DNA from: Oligoflexia bacterium
Lineage (GTDB): Bacteria > Bdellovibrionota > Bdellovibrionia > Bdellovibrionales > Bdellovibrionaceae
DNA: 64,000 nucleotides
NCBI GenBank assembly: GCA_016861345.1
Contig: BOLD01000005.1
Span: 62,001 to 126,000, forward strand
Direction: 5' to 3'
Every line of letters begins with the position of its first letter. The stretch's first letter is position 1. Shown piece after piece: positions 45,047 to 54,397 of the stretch. Position numbers and translations under genes: made by a program. Below the pieces are notes generated by a model. It did not search any database. It was not told the origin of the DNA and saw nothing but the letters and a program-made list of their open reading frames with translations.

Positions 45047-46475
45047 TTGGATCATTTTTTCTTTCGTGTTCATGTTGACTACGTTTGTTATACCAAAAGC
45101 TTCAGCGATAACTTTGGATGAGTTTTTAAATGAGGTGAAAAAGAAAAATAGAATGAGTATTTCTTATGAGCAATCTATGGTTGCCTCTGAGAAAAGAAAA
45201 GAAGCAAGTCAGGTCGATCTTTCGCCGGTTCTGGTCCTCAAATCTACCTATCTAGACGATAAAAAGCCGCAAACGTATGGAACCTATGTCTTATCCAGAA
45301 CACAGGCGACAGAGTATTCAGTTGGATTGGCAAAAAAGTTTTCCACAGGTACTCAGGCTCAGGTTAGCGCCTCTGCATCTGACGTCCAGGCCAACGCCCT
45401 TGTGAGCGGTGCTGGAGTTGAGCAGAAAATGGGGATTGGATCCCTTGGGGTTAGTTTATCTCAATCTTTATGGAAAGATGGATTTGGAGCGAGCACAAGA
45501 TTGAAATGGGATCGAGAAGCTGCAGTCGAAAAAGCAGAAAAAAGTGGGTATGATCTTCAGCAAAGACAACTGCTAATTGAGGCAGAGTCGGCGTTTTGGG
45601 ATTTAATCTATCTTCAAGAGGAAATGACACAACGAAAGGCTTCTCTTGAGCGAGCGAAAAGAATTGAGTCTTGGGTTAAGCGGCGTGTGGAAAATGGAAT
45701 CGGTGACCGTGCGGATTTGCTCAACGCTCAAGGTCTTGTTGCGGCTCGTGAATTACAATTATTAGTGACTCAAGATGAGCACCTTGCAATGGTAAAAAGG
45801 CTGAATGACTTTTTAGAAGTTCAAGCTCAAGAGAATCCAAATCTTGAAGGGGATCTTAAGCAGGTTCGTAACATTAGGGATCTGGTTGGGGTGAGTTCAC
45901 AAAAGAATCCTGTTCGACTGGATGCTTATCTGTCAGCCCTCGAAGCTCAAGCAAAAATGGTTGGATCTCGCGAAGCAGAGGAGGCAATGAAGCCTGACCT
46001 TGTCCTTGAAGGACAATATAAAACAAATCCAATTGAGTCCTCTATGTCTTCTGCTATGAATAAGCTAACGGACACTCAGAATCCCACCACAGCTATAGCT
46101 GTGAAGCTAACCTGGCTGCTCGATGGAGGTGCAAAGGGTTCGGTTCGAGAAGCAGCAAGGCAAGAAGCCTTGGCTTCTCAATATAAAAAAGAGAGAAAAC
46201 TTCTTGAAAGTCAATCCAGCTGGGAAGAGATCCAGAGACGCCATACAGAGCTAGGTAAAAAAATCAAGGCCGCTCAAATTGTCAGTCAAGTACAGGCTCA
46301 AAAGGCAGCCGTAGAACGAGATAAGCTAACAAAGGGACGAACGGTGACATCACAGGTGATCACAGCAGAACAGGATGCTGCAGAGGCAGAATTGACCTTA
46401 GTTAAACTTCAGGCAGAGCAGAGAAAGTTGGAAGCTCAAAGTCGGTTATTTGTCAGTATTGAGGAGTCGTTATGA
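45033..46475 (+). CDS. TolC-family outer-membrane efflux protein
   Basis: The 480-residue protein has a signal peptide (cleavage near KASAI) and the long alternating helical hairpins of TolC/OEP proteins, with two duplicated halves (ERVENGIGDRADLLNAQ and the Gln/Ala/Glu-rich second half). It forms the outer-membrane exit duct. The start at 45033 has AAGGGA 8 bases upstream and overlaps tetR by 14 bases; the longer frame is rejected. It overlaps the RND gene by 4. Confidence 0.9.
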   Translation: MKKNDWIIFSFVFMLTTFVIPKASAITLDEFLNEVKKKNRMSISYEQSMVASEKRKEASQVDLSPVLVLKSTYLDDKKPQTYGTYVLSRTQATEYSVGLAKKFSTGTQAQVSASASDVQANALVSGAGVEQKMGIGSLGVSLSQSLWKDGFGASTRLKWDREAAVEKAEKSGYDLQQRQLLIEAESAFWDLIYLQEEMTQRKASLERAKRIESWVKRRVENGIGDRADLLNAQGLVAARELQLLVTQDEHLAMVKRLNDFLEVQAQENPNLEGDLKQVRNIRDLVGVSSQKNPVRLDAYLSALEAQAKMVGSREAEEAMKPDLVLEGQYKTNPIESSMSSAMNKLTDTQNPTTAIAVKLTWLLDGGAKGSVREAARQEALASQYKKERKLLESQSSWEEIQRRHTELGKKIKAAQIVSQVQAQKAAVERDKLTKGRTVTSQVITAEQDAAEAELTLVKLQAEQRKLEAQSRLFVSIEESL

Positions 46476-49400
46476 GTCTTGCAGAATTATCCATTAAGCG
46501 TCCGATATTTATTATCAGTATCGTGAGTCTGATGCTGATTATGGGATATTCATCGTTAAAAAAAATGAGCGTGGATATGTTTCCGGACGTGAGTTTCCCA
46601 GTTATTTTTATTCAAACGGTTTACCCGGGCGCCTCTCCCTTAGATATGGAGAAGCTTGTGTCAAAGCCCATAGAAGATGAGCTTGGAAATTTATCTGGTC
46701 TTGAACGGATCACATCAACAAATGCAGAGTCTGTTTCTTATGTTATTCTTGAATTTAAATTGGGAAGTGACATTAAAGATCTTGAGCAACAAGTTCGTCA
46801 ACGTTTGGGTAACATTCGCCGTAATCTGCCAGTTGAAATTAAAGATCCTGTGATTCGTCGGTTTGATCCAGCAGATCAGTCCATTGTTCGATTGGCTGTA
46901 ACCAGTCAGCTGCCACCTGCAGAGCTTTATGATTTAGTTGATGATGTGGTGAAACCACAATTTGAAACAATTCATGGTGTTGGTCAGGTGACATTAGTCG
47001 GCGGTGTAAAGCGAGAGATTCAAGTTTTAGTCAATAAAAATAAGGTGCAAGAACGCAATATATCTCTTCTGCAAATATCAGAAAAGATCAAAAACACTTC
47101 GAAAGATGTTCCTGTTGGTAAGGTTGAATCAGGGACTTCTGAAACAGTGTTGAGAGCTTCCGGAGAGTTTGAATCCATTAAGGCTCTGAGTGAAGTGAAT
47201 GTGAACTTTCTTGGCTCGGATCAGGTTGTGCGACTTCAAACAATCGCTAACGTGAAAGAGGGAACGGAAGATAGAACATCTATCGCTACATTAATGAGAA
47301 AAGACGGAAATTTTGAAAGAAAACCGACAATGTTTCTTGAAATCTTTAAGCAGTCAGGCTCGAACACTGTTAAAGTTGTGGATACAGTTCGAGCAAAGAT
47401 AGATAAGGTTAACGAGCTGTTAAAAGAGCGAAAACTGGATATAGTTGTTTCACACGTTCGTGATGGAGCCCAGCCCATTCGTTTAAATATTCAAGATGTG
47501 CGTGAGTCCATCGCTATTGGTATTATTCTTTGTATTGTTGTCGTGTTTTTCTTCTTAGGATCTGGTCGATCAACATTTATCACAGGGATGGCATTGCCGA
47601 ACTCACTGCTCGGCGGCTTTGTGATTATGTATTTAATGGGTTTCTCAGTGAATATTATGACCCTGATGGCGCTTTCGCTAGCTGTGGGGCTATTAATTGA
47701 TGATGCTATTGTTGTACGGGAAAACATATTCCGACACATGGAAATGGGTGAAAATCCTCGCGACGCTGCAATCAAAGGTACGAAAGAAGTTGCTTTGGCA
47801 GTTATCGCAACAACGCTTGTGGTTATTGCAGTGTTTGGTCCCATAGCATTTTTGGATGGCATTATTGGTCAATTCTTTAAACAGTTTGGTTTAACCATTG
47901 TGTTCACAATGTTGATTTCATTGTTTGATGCGTTCACGGTTGCGCCAATGCTTTCTGCCTATATGGCTGTGCGCAATGAACATCATCGAGGAACAGGTTT
48001 TGTTGATCGAATGCTTGGAGCATTTGATCGATTTCAGACATGGCTTGAAAATCGATACGAGGATACTGTTCGCTGGGTGCTCCGTCATCAGCTCAAGACT
48101 TTGATTTTTGCCTTTCTATTTTTTATTGGCAGCTTAGTGTTAGTTAAATTTATTCCAAAAAATTTCATGGCCGCTCCCGATAATGCTGAGTTTATCGTCA
48201 AGGTCGAACGCCCAGTAGGGACGAATCTTGAGGCAACAGCAGAATTGACTAGAAAGGTTGAAAATTTACTTAAGGCGAACCCTGCAATTGAGTTGTTGGC
48301 GACAGTAGTTGGATCCGGCTCTGGGCAATCAGAATCAAATAAAGCGTCAATCTATGTTCATCTGGTCCCAAGAAAAGAAAGATCTGGCAGTACGTCAACA
48401 ATCAAGGATCAGATTCGTCCACTGTTATCTCAATTTTCTCAAGAGGGTATTGTGAGTCTGGCAGATATTGATATGGTTGGAGGAAATCAAAAACCATTTA
48501 TCATGAATGTAACCAGCGAAGATTTGGATCAGCTGTCAGCTTATGTTGATAAACTTGTTGTTCGCCTGAAGAAAATTAAAGGTCTTGTGGATTTGGACAC
48601 GAACTATAGAGCAGGTAAGCCTGAATACCATGTTGATTTTGACCGGGAAAAATCAGAGAGTCTTGGTGTCTCTACTGTTACCGCCGGCGCTGAACTCCGA
48701 GCTCGTGTTGAGGGCGTGGTGCCTGCGACCTATAGAAAAAATGGAAAAGAGTATGATATTCGAGTTCGGTTGAGAGAAGAAGATCGGGATTTGCGTCAGA
48801 ATTTTGTCCAAACTCAGGTCCCGAACTCCAATTATAATATGATTCCACTTTCAAAAGTAGCAAAGGGATCAGAGACTTTAGGTTACTCACAGATCAATCG
48901 TCAAAATAAGGCTCGATATATCAAGATTGATGCGAGCTTAGACGCAAAAGGAAATCTGGGAGATATCACGAATGAAATTGATCGTCTTTTGAAAGAGGAT
49001 CCTGAATTTAAGCTGCCCCCCGGGATTACATATAAGTTTCAGGGACAGGCTGAAGATTTTAGAGACCTCCTTGATAACATGCTGATGGCTATGTTTTTAG
49101 GAATAGTATTTATTTTCCTTGTTCTTGCTTCTCTGTATGAGAGCTTTATCACTCCGTTTACAATTTTATTGGCGATACCTTTGGGAATCAGTGGTGCCCT
49201 GGCCGGTCTTTTTGTTACTCAAAAAAGCATTGATATATTTTCACTCATTGGAATTGTCATGCTCTTAGGGGTGGTGGCAAAAAATTCAATTCTTCTTGTG
49301 GATTATACGAAGCAGCTCACGGAAGAGGGAATGCCTCGTCGTGATGCCCTTCTTAAGGCTTCAAAAACTCGCCTTCGTCCGATTTTGATGACAAGCTTTG

Positions 49401-49654
49401 CTCTTATTGCTGGCACTGTGCCGATTGCAATTGGTTTAAATGAGGCCTCGGCCATGAGAACATCAATGGGAATAGCAATTATTGGGGGATTGATTACATC
49501 AACTTTATTAACTCTGATTGTTGTCCCTGCTGCCTATGGGTATGTGGATGATTTCCGAATGTGGATTGGCAAAAAAATAAGAAAAATTCGGGGCCAAGCT
49601 GAGGAACCAAAGATTCAGGATGTGGCTCAGGGAGAGCTGCAAATGGGAAAATAG
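46472..49654 (+). CDS. RND-type multidrug efflux permease
   Basis: The 1060-residue protein has the AcrB/HAE1 layout: a first helix at about 10-30, a large periplasmic loop, six helices, a second loop and six more helices. The proton relay Asp pair is in GLLIDDAIVVREN. Periplasmic porter segments such as DMFPDVSFPV and YPGASPLDMEKLV are present. It overlaps the TolC gene as ATGA with GAGGAG. No membrane fusion protein gene is in the operon or nearby, so the adaptor must come from elsewhere or be dispensable. Confidence 0.95.
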   Translation: MSLAELSIKRPIFIISIVSLMLIMGYSSLKKMSVDMFPDVSFPVIFIQTVYPGASPLDMEKLVSKPIEDELGNLSGLERITSTNAESVSYVILEFKLGSDIKDLEQQVRQRLGNIRRNLPVEIKDPVIRRFDPADQSIVRLAVTSQLPPAELYDLVDDVVKPQFETIHGVGQVTLVGGVKREIQVLVNKNKVQERNISLLQISEKIKNTSKDVPVGKVESGTSETVLRASGEFESIKALSEVNVNFLGSDQVVRLQTIANVKEGTEDRTSIATLMRKDGNFERKPTMFLEIFKQSGSNTVKVVDTVRAKIDKVNELLKERKLDIVVSHVRDGAQPIRLNIQDVRESIAIGIILCIVVVFFFLGSGRSTFITGMALPNSLLGGFVIMYLMGFSVNIMTLMALSLAVGLLIDDAIVVRENIFRHMEMGENPRDAAIKGTKEVALAVIATTLVVIAVFGPIAFLDGIIGQFFKQFGLTIVFTMLISLFDAFTVAPMLSAYMAVRNEHHRGTGFVDRMLGAFDRFQTWLENRYEDTVRWVLRHQLKTLIFAFLFFIGSLVLVKFIPKNFMAAPDNAEFIVKVERPVGTNLEATAELTRKVENLLKANPAIELLATVVGSGSGQSESNKASIYVHLVPRKERSGSTSTIKDQIRPLLSQFSQEGIVSLADIDMVGGNQKPFIMNVTSEDLDQLSAYVDKLVVRLKKIKGLVDLDTNYRAGKPEYHVDFDREKSESLGVSTVTAGAELRARVEGVVPATYRKNGKEYDIRVRLREEDRDLRQNFVQTQVPNSNYNMIPLSKVAKGSETLGYSQINRQNKARYIKIDASLDAKGNLGDITNEIDRLLKEDPEFKLPPGITYKFQGQAEDFRDLLDNMLMAMFLGIVFIFLVLASLYESFITPFTILLAIPLGISGALAGLFVTQKSIDIFSLIGIVMLLGVVAKNSILLVDYTKQLTEEGMPRRDALLKASKTRLRPILMTSFALIAGTVPIAIGLNEASAMRTSMGIAIIGGLITSTLLTLIVVPAAYGYVDDFRMWIGKKIRKIRGQAEEPKIQDVAQGELQMGK

Positions 49655-49721
49655 GGGAAATATTGCCTGAGTCTTACCCCCAAGGTTGACAAGAATCTAA
49701 GCCCGGGGGAAAAGGGCTGGA

Positions 49722-50132
49722 ATGAGAGCCGTCGTTGTTAAAGTGAAAGAAATTGTGAGTTGGGATAAGGTTGGTATGGCCTTGTCTTTACTTTGCGCAC
49801 TTCATTGTATATTGACGCCAATAGTCATGCTTTCGTTGCCAATCATGGCCAGATACTACTTAGCTCACCCGATGTTTCATGTAGCCTTAGCTTTAGCAAT
49901 TGTTCCTGTCGGTTTGTTTGCCTTTGTTCTCGGGTATAAACACCATCACCGATCCCAAGTCTTTTGGCTGGGAATACCTGGATTGCTTATTGTTGCCTTT
50001 ATTCCAGTGTTTTTTCATTCTTATTTATCTTGGTGGTTAGAGCCCCTTTTGATGCTACTTGGTAGCAGTCTTTTAATTTACGCCCATTGGATGAATCGTC
50101 GCTCCTGCTCATGCTCTATGCATCGAGCCTAG
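49722..50132 (+). CDS. MerC-domain membrane protein
   Basis: The 136-residue protein has four membrane helices and the MerC hallmark DKVGMALSLLCALHCILTP with its Cys and His pair; a His cluster (KHHHRSQ) and a C-terminal CSCSMH follow. MerC proteins carry mercuric ions inward in mer operons, but no merA or merR is here, so another metal or role is possible. It lies 67 bases after the RND gene. Confidence 0.85.
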   Translation: MRAVVVKVKEIVSWDKVGMALSLLCALHCILTPIVMLSLPIMARYYLAHPMFHVALALAIVPVGLFAFVLGYKHHHRSQVFWLGIPGLLIVAFIPVFFHSYLSWWLEPLLMLLGSSLLIYAHWMNRRSCSCSMHRA

Positions 50133-50159
50133 TAAAAAAATTTTCATTTCACTTTCAAT

Positions 50160-50184
50160 AAGGTTTCAATTACCTTTTAAAGGT
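50160..50184. promoter_or_regulatory. Possible operator with AAGGT half-sites before the HiPIP gene
   Basis: Three half-sites (AAGGT, ACCTT, AAGGT) lie close together: AAGGT at 50160-50164 opposite ACCTT at 50172-50176, and ACCTTTTAAAGGT at 50172-50184, a perfect 6-base inverted repeat around one base. No regulator can be named. Confidence 0.3.
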
Positions 50185-50228
50185 TGATAAGGAAATATGC
50201 CAATACATAAAACAAGGAGTGGATGGCT

Positions 50229-50621
50229 ATGCAAAACTCACGTCGTGATTTTTTCAAAAAAGTAGCAGGGATCGCAAGCGCAGTTGTAGTTGCTCCTGCA
50301 GTAGTTAATGGTCTTTTTTCTTCAGTAGCAAATGCTGAAGGCAAAAGAGGTGGCGCCGCAGGTGGTGGACTTCCTCTTGTTGAGCCAGGTAAAGATATGG
50401 CGGCAACTGTGAACTATGTTCACAATGCAAAAGATATTAAAGATGCAAAACTTAAGACTGAGCGCCAGGGTGTGAAGTTTGAACAGCAAAACTGTGCTGG
50501 TTGCATGCTTTATACAAAGGAAGGAATGCAGGGCGGAGTTGAGGTTGGTAAGTGCTCAATTTTTGCTGGTAAAGTTGTTAAATCGACAGGCTGGTGTACT
50601 TCTTGGGCTAAGAAAGCTTAA
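50229..50621 (+). CDS. High-potential iron-sulfur protein (HiPIP), Tat-exported
   Basis: The 130-residue protein has a twin-arginine signal (SRRDFFKKVAG, then a hydrophobic stretch to VANAE). The mature domain has the HiPIP ligands CAGC, then GKCSIF and GWCTSW, for one [4Fe-4S] cluster at high potential. HiPIPs are soluble periplasmic electron carriers. The ATG at 50229 is chosen because GGAG lies 9 bases upstream; the ATG at 50223 would leave 3. It precedes the cytochrome island and has its own terminator. Confidence 0.92.
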   Translation: MQNSRRDFFKKVAGIASAVVVAPAVVNGLFSSVANAEGKRGGAAGGGLPLVEPGKDMAATVNYVHNAKDIKDAKLKTERQGVKFEQQNCAGCMLYTKEGMQGGVEVGKCSIFAGKVVKSTGWCTSWAKKA

Positions 50622-50645
50622 TTCGTATAATTAAATCAGATAACT

Positions 50646-50678
50646 AAAAAAACCCGCTTTAAAAGAGCGGGTTTTTTT
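50646..50678 (+). terminator. Rho-independent terminator after the HiPIP gene
   Basis: CCCGCT (50653-50658) and AGCGGG (50666-50671) form a 6-base GC-rich stem with a 7-base loop, preceded by seven A and followed by seven T, so it may work in both directions. It is the only textbook intrinsic terminator found in the window and separates the HiPIP gene from the cytochrome operon. Confidence 0.93.
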
Positions 50679-50782
50679 ATTTTGATCTTGAGACACTTCG
50701 TCTCAATAGAGATGCAAAATCAGGCATGTATACATGAGTTCTTGACTGGGGACAGAGGTTAGATTTTAAGTGTTAGCCCCAA

Positions 50783-51838
50783 ATGAAAATCTCAATTTTT
50801 TGTCTTTGTTTAGCGATTCTTTTATTGCCTCGATTCGGGGTAACGGCGGGTGTTGGAAAAAACATCACCTGTCAGACTTCCGGATGTCATCAAAACTTAG
50901 GCGCTGGTTCGATTTCTCATGGGCCAATCAAAACGGCTAAAGGGTGTAAAGTTTGTCATCCTGTTGTTAAAACAAGCCAGAACGCAGACCATCCTATTTT
51001 AGAAAAACTCAATCCTCAGTTCGTCAACAAAACCTGTTATCTTTGTCATGAAGAAGTTGAGCACTCTTTTGCGGGAGCAAAATCCGTGCATAAGGTGCTA
51101 TCTGAAAGGTCCTGCGTTGCTTGTCATGAACCCCATCGAGCTGACAATCAAAAGTTATTGAAGACCGCCAATATAGTGAATCTTTGTTTAGACTGTCATA
51201 AAGACTTTGCTTCTCAGAAGGCTAAGGGTTCTCATCATCAGATCAGTAAAATGAAAAATGGGTGTTTGAATTGTCACGAACCTCATGCTTCGCAAGCCAG
51301 TGAGAAACTCTTGAAAGCTTCAAACAATAAAGATCTTTGTCTCAAGTGCCATGAGAAAGATATTTCCTCTTGGGTTGGTCTTGGTGCTCAAAAATTGCAT
51401 AAGCCAGTTCAAGAGGGTGAATGTCAGAAATGTCATGATATCCATGGGTCCGAGGCTAAGGCTCTTTTGCCTTTGCCCCATGGAAGATCAATGTATTCAG
51501 CCTCGCCAGTGGAGGAGGCAAAGCTCTGCTGGAAGTGCCACGAAGATAAAGTCGTCAATCAACCAAAGGCTTTAGAGGAAACTCAGTTTCGAAATGGATC
51601 TCAAAATCTTCACACTTTGCATGTATTGGATGGAAAGAAAAAAAGGAATTGTTCTGTTTGCCATGACCCTCATGGCTCATCTCAGGGCTCTCTCATTCGA
51701 GCTCAGTTTCAATTTTTAAACCATCAAGTTCCCTTGGTGTATCAAAAAACAAAAACAGGAGGAACCTGCGCAACAGCTTGCCACAAAAATATGACCTATG
51801 ATCGAGAAAAGGCGGTAAAAAATGTTACTGATCCTTAG
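50783..51838 (+). CDS. Undeca-heme c-type cytochrome (doubled CXXCH type)
   Basis: The 351-residue exported protein has a signal peptide (cleavage near VTAG), nine canonical CXXCH motifs, one CX4CH (CQTSGCH) near the start of the mature protein and one CX3CH (CATACH) near the end, so up to 11 hemes. Motifs followed by (E/D)PH or IHG match the doubled-CXXCH domain, as in MtrA- and OmaB-like cytochromes. It should span the periplasm. The ATG lacks a Shine-Dalgarno. It overlaps the barrel gene by 17 bases. Confidence 0.9.
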   Translation: MKISIFCLCLAILLLPRFGVTAGVGKNITCQTSGCHQNLGAGSISHGPIKTAKGCKVCHPVVKTSQNADHPILEKLNPQFVNKTCYLCHEEVEHSFAGAKSVHKVLSERSCVACHEPHRADNQKLLKTANIVNLCLDCHKDFASQKAKGSHHQISKMKNGCLNCHEPHASQASEKLLKASNNKDLCLKCHEKDISSWVGLGAQKLHKPVQEGECQKCHDIHGSEAKALLPLPHGRSMYSASPVEEAKLCWKCHEDKVVNQPKALEETQFRNGSQNLHTLHVLDGKKKRNCSVCHDPHGSSQGSLIRAQFQFLNHQVPLVYQKTKTGGTCATACHKNMTYDREKAVKNVTDP

Positions 51839-53051
51839 GTTTCTATCGGGAATATTCTTGGCTTTATCTTCAATAGCTGAGGCAGGTCTACTGAGGACTC
51901 AATCAGAAACTTATTTTTCGCAAAGAACGGGTGATAACAAAAAACTTGAGACCCCGATATATGAGCAATTCTCAGCAACCTATTTAACCACGGCCCGAAC
52001 CGGGCAGTTCGATATGAATTTTGGTTATTATTACGATTTCAGTAAAAATATTTATGATTTTGATTTGCATTTACTTAAGGGTGATTTTCACTTTGACCAA
52101 AGTCACCTTTCAATGGGTCGTCAATTTGAAACCTTTCATCTGATTAAAGCAACGATCATTGATTCCGTTTCTTACGATTATCAATTCAGTCCCTTTATCC
52201 GAGCTGGAGTTGTGGCAGGAAAGGCTCGTCAATTTGAGTTGGGAAGTGATGAAAAAGAAGCTTTGATCTCTGGCGTTTATGCTGATCTTCAGACCGAGAA
52301 TGTATTCCCATGGCGATCTGGACTTCATTTTGAAAATCGTGATTTTTCATCAACGGAGAGATCCCGACAGAATTGGGTAAAATGGTCTCTCAAAAAAGAG
52401 TGGCCCATTACTCTGCATCCGGAATTTCTTTTCAATATCGAAGAAAATTTGGACCATTCCAAAGGCTACCGTCGTGAAGCTGGGGTTGATTTCTATCCAA
52501 ACTTAAATTCATCCTATGGAGTACGAGCGCAAGTTTATCATTTAGACTCTGGTGAGTTTTGGGAAGATCCTATTTCCTCTATTTTTACTCAAGGTGAGGT
52601 TCAAGAGGTCTCGGGTCTTTTTCATTACCTTTTAACGCCAGAGTGGTCCACTGGTTTTGACTTGGGATATGATCAATATCTCGTGCAACAAAATCAAAAA
52701 ACGACAGGATACCGAGCTGAGTGGTCACTGAAGTGGACGCGTGATGGTCGAGGAATTGAAAACTCTGTCTTTCGAATCTCAAGCTTCGGTGGTTGGGTGA
52801 ATGGGAATAAACTACGTGTGACCTATCCATGGACCGATAAGTTCGATTTTGAATTCAACCAAGATTATGTTCAATATCAGAAGGTGACATCAGCCCAATC
52901 ATTGGCAAGCTCAACACAGGCTGGTATGGGGTATTGGCTTTGGAGACAGTGTCGACTTTGGGTCGCAGCTGAACTTAATTCCAATCACTTTTACTCTCAA
53001 GATGTCAGCTTTCTGACCAGGTTGACAATTTATGATTGGAGAGAGTTATGA
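51822..53051 (+). CDS. Outer-membrane beta-barrel protein, porin-like partner of the cytochromes
   Basis: The 409-residue protein has a signal peptide (AEAGL) and, throughout, alternating strands ending in aromatics (FDMNFGYYYDF, RAGVVAGKARQFEL, VRAQVYHLDSG) and short turns. This suits a barrel of about 18-20 strands. In Geobacter and Shewanella, an unrelated-in-sequence barrel sits next to the multiheme genes and forms a porin-cytochrome complex; I infer the same role from position and translational overlap on both sides. I do not recognise a named family. Confidence 0.75.
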   Translation: MLLILRFLSGIFLALSSIAEAGLLRTQSETYFSQRTGDNKKLETPIYEQFSATYLTTARTGQFDMNFGYYYDFSKNIYDFDLHLLKGDFHFDQSHLSMGRQFETFHLIKATIIDSVSYDYQFSPFIRAGVVAGKARQFELGSDEKEALISGVYADLQTENVFPWRSGLHFENRDFSSTERSRQNWVKWSLKKEWPITLHPEFLFNIEENLDHSKGYRREAGVDFYPNLNSSYGVRAQVYHLDSGEFWEDPISSIFTQGEVQEVSGLFHYLLTPEWSTGFDLGYDQYLVQQNQKTTGYRAEWSLKWTRDGRGIENSVFRISSFGGWVNGNKLRVTYPWTDKFDFEFNQDYVQYQKVTSAQSLASSTQAGMGYWLWRQCRLWVAAELNSNHFYSQDVSFLTRLTIYDWREL

Positions 53052-53623
53052 GATCTGTATCTTTCGTTATGACACTATTGATTTCACTATCTTGCTTCGG
53101 TCGCTCAGCAGTCATCCAAAGATATGATCATCAGTTGCATGAAGAAAAAGTGTTTTTAAAAATGAAAGTAAAATGCTCGGACTGTCATCAGATGCAACAG
53201 TCAGCGGATGGTCAACTGACAGTCGAAGCTATGCTCACAAAGGCAACTTTCAAAAAGAGTCTTAAAAATATTTGCCATGACTGCCATCAAAATCAAAAAA
53301 TTCAAGAAGCTCCCAAAGAGTGTTATACCTGTCATCAAAGCCAAGAAATGATGGCCGTGATTAAGCCCCAGTCTCACCAAAATCAAAATTGGAAATCTCA
53401 ACATTCATTTCAGGCTCGAAATGAATCCTCGCAGTGTCTGAATTGTCATAGTCAAAGTCAGTGTGTGAAATGTCACTCTAGCCGAAATCCTGTCATGAAC
53501 GTGAATCACTCTCGCAATTACAGGTATTTTCATAGTGTTGAGGCAAGGTTAAGTCCTCAGAAGTGCGATACTTGCCATACGAAATCTTATTGCGTCCGCT
53601 GTCATCTTGGAGGTGTCAGATGA
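53048..53623 (+). CDS. Hepta-heme c-type cytochrome
   Basis: The 191-residue exported protein has seven CXXCH motifs (CSDCH, CHDCH, CYTCH, CLNCH, CVKCH, CDTCH, CVRCH); the last four form two close pairs. The signal peptide ends near GRSAV. The start at 53048 follows GGAGAG and overlaps the barrel stop as ATGA; the next gene overlaps its stop the same way. A small multiheme shuttle or a subunit of the conduit is likely. Confidence 0.88.
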   Translation: MRSVSFVMTLLISLSCFGRSAVIQRYDHQLHEEKVFLKMKVKCSDCHQMQQSADGQLTVEAMLTKATFKKSLKNICHDCHQNQKIQEAPKECYTCHQSQEMMAVIKPQSHQNQNWKSQHSFQARNESSQCLNCHSQSQCVKCHSSRNPVMNVNHSRNYRYFHSVEARLSPQKCDTCHTKSYCVRCHLGGVR

Positions 53624-53916
53624 GATACATAATACTTCTTTCGGTGTTTATTTTTTCTTCCTGCCAGACAAATGAAAGACAGACTGAAAATTATGGAGAC
53701 ATCAATCAGGGGCCTGGTGGTAAGAATTTAGTTATCGAGGCGGAACATCAAGGGGGATGGGGACGCTCAGAGTGTTTGTTGTGTCATCAGGCTGCGCTCA
53801 ATGTTCATCGAAATTCGAATTCGGTTATTGATCCTGAAGCACTTAATGAACTTGTTTGGCAAAATGGAGGCTCAAAGTATTGTTTGACCTGCCACGGACC
53901 GAATGGAGTTCAGTGA
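53620..53916 (+). CDS. Di-heme cytochrome lipoprotein
   Basis: The 98-residue protein has a short lipoprotein signal (lipobox FSSC), a Gly-rich linker and two CXXCH motifs (CLLCH and CLTCH). GGAGG lies before the ATG at 53620. The gene overlaps both neighbours (ATGA, then TGATG), so it is part of the same translational chain. The membrane it is anchored in is unknown; a surface or periplasmic face is inferred. Confidence 0.83.
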   Translation: MRYIILLSVFIFSSCQTNERQTENYGDINQGPGGKNLVIEAEHQGGWGRSECLLCHQAALNVHRNSNSVIDPEALNELVWQNGGSKYCLTCHGPNGVQ

Positions 53917-54395
53917 TGAAAGTCTTTACCCTCTTATGTTTTTTTTCATCGGTGACGTTCGCAACTGACGTTGAGTTTAAAAAACTTCCGCCAAAGGCTA
54001 TTTATCAGGAATGTCAAAACTGCCACCGTACAAAGTCAGTTTCAGATGTTCCTAAGAAACGTCAGCCTGTAAGAGAACATTCTCAAATTCAGTTAAAACA
54101 CGGTAATAAAGAGATGTCGTGTAATCACTGTCACGATAAAGCAAACCACAATCTTTTAAGAGAAAAAGTGAGCTTTCAATCTCCATCAAAAGTGTGTTTT
54201 CAGTGCCACTCTGATATTCTCAAGTCTTGGGACAAGGGGTTGCATGGGAAGCGAGTTGGGGGTTGGAAGGGACAGAGAACCCAGTATCACTGTACAGAAT
54301 GCCATAATCCTCACTCTGTGGTCTTTCCACAATGGAAGGCAGAACCTGCCCCTGCTAGACCCAAATACTCTATCCCTAAATCAGAAAAACACTAG
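53916..54395 (+). CDS. Tetra-heme c-type cytochrome
   Basis: The 159-residue exported protein has four CXXCH motifs (CQNCH, CNHCH, CFQCH, CTECH) and a Pro-rich C-terminus. Its second half (DKGLHGKRVGGWKG, CTECHNPH, PKYSIPKSEKH) closely resembles the tri-heme protein at 55820, so they are paralogues. The start at 53916 overlaps the previous stop. It ends 2 bases before the convergent 12-heme lipoprotein stop. Confidence 0.87.
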   Translation: MKVFTLLCFFSSVTFATDVEFKKLPPKAIYQECQNCHRTKSVSDVPKKRQPVREHSQIQLKHGNKEMSCNHCHDKANHNLLREKVSFQSPSKVCFQCHSDILKSWDKGLHGKRVGGWKGQRTQYHCTECHNPHSVVFPQWKAEPAPARPKYSIPKSEKH

Positions 54396-54397
54396 TT

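Noticed and set aside
49686-49709. TTGACA before the MerC gene as a MerR-type promoter
   Set aside because: No -10 at 19-20 bases and no dyad between the elements.
53563-53619. Longer start for the di-heme lipoprotein
   Set aside because: It would destroy the lipobox and overlap the 7-heme gene; GGAGG fits the ATG at 53620.
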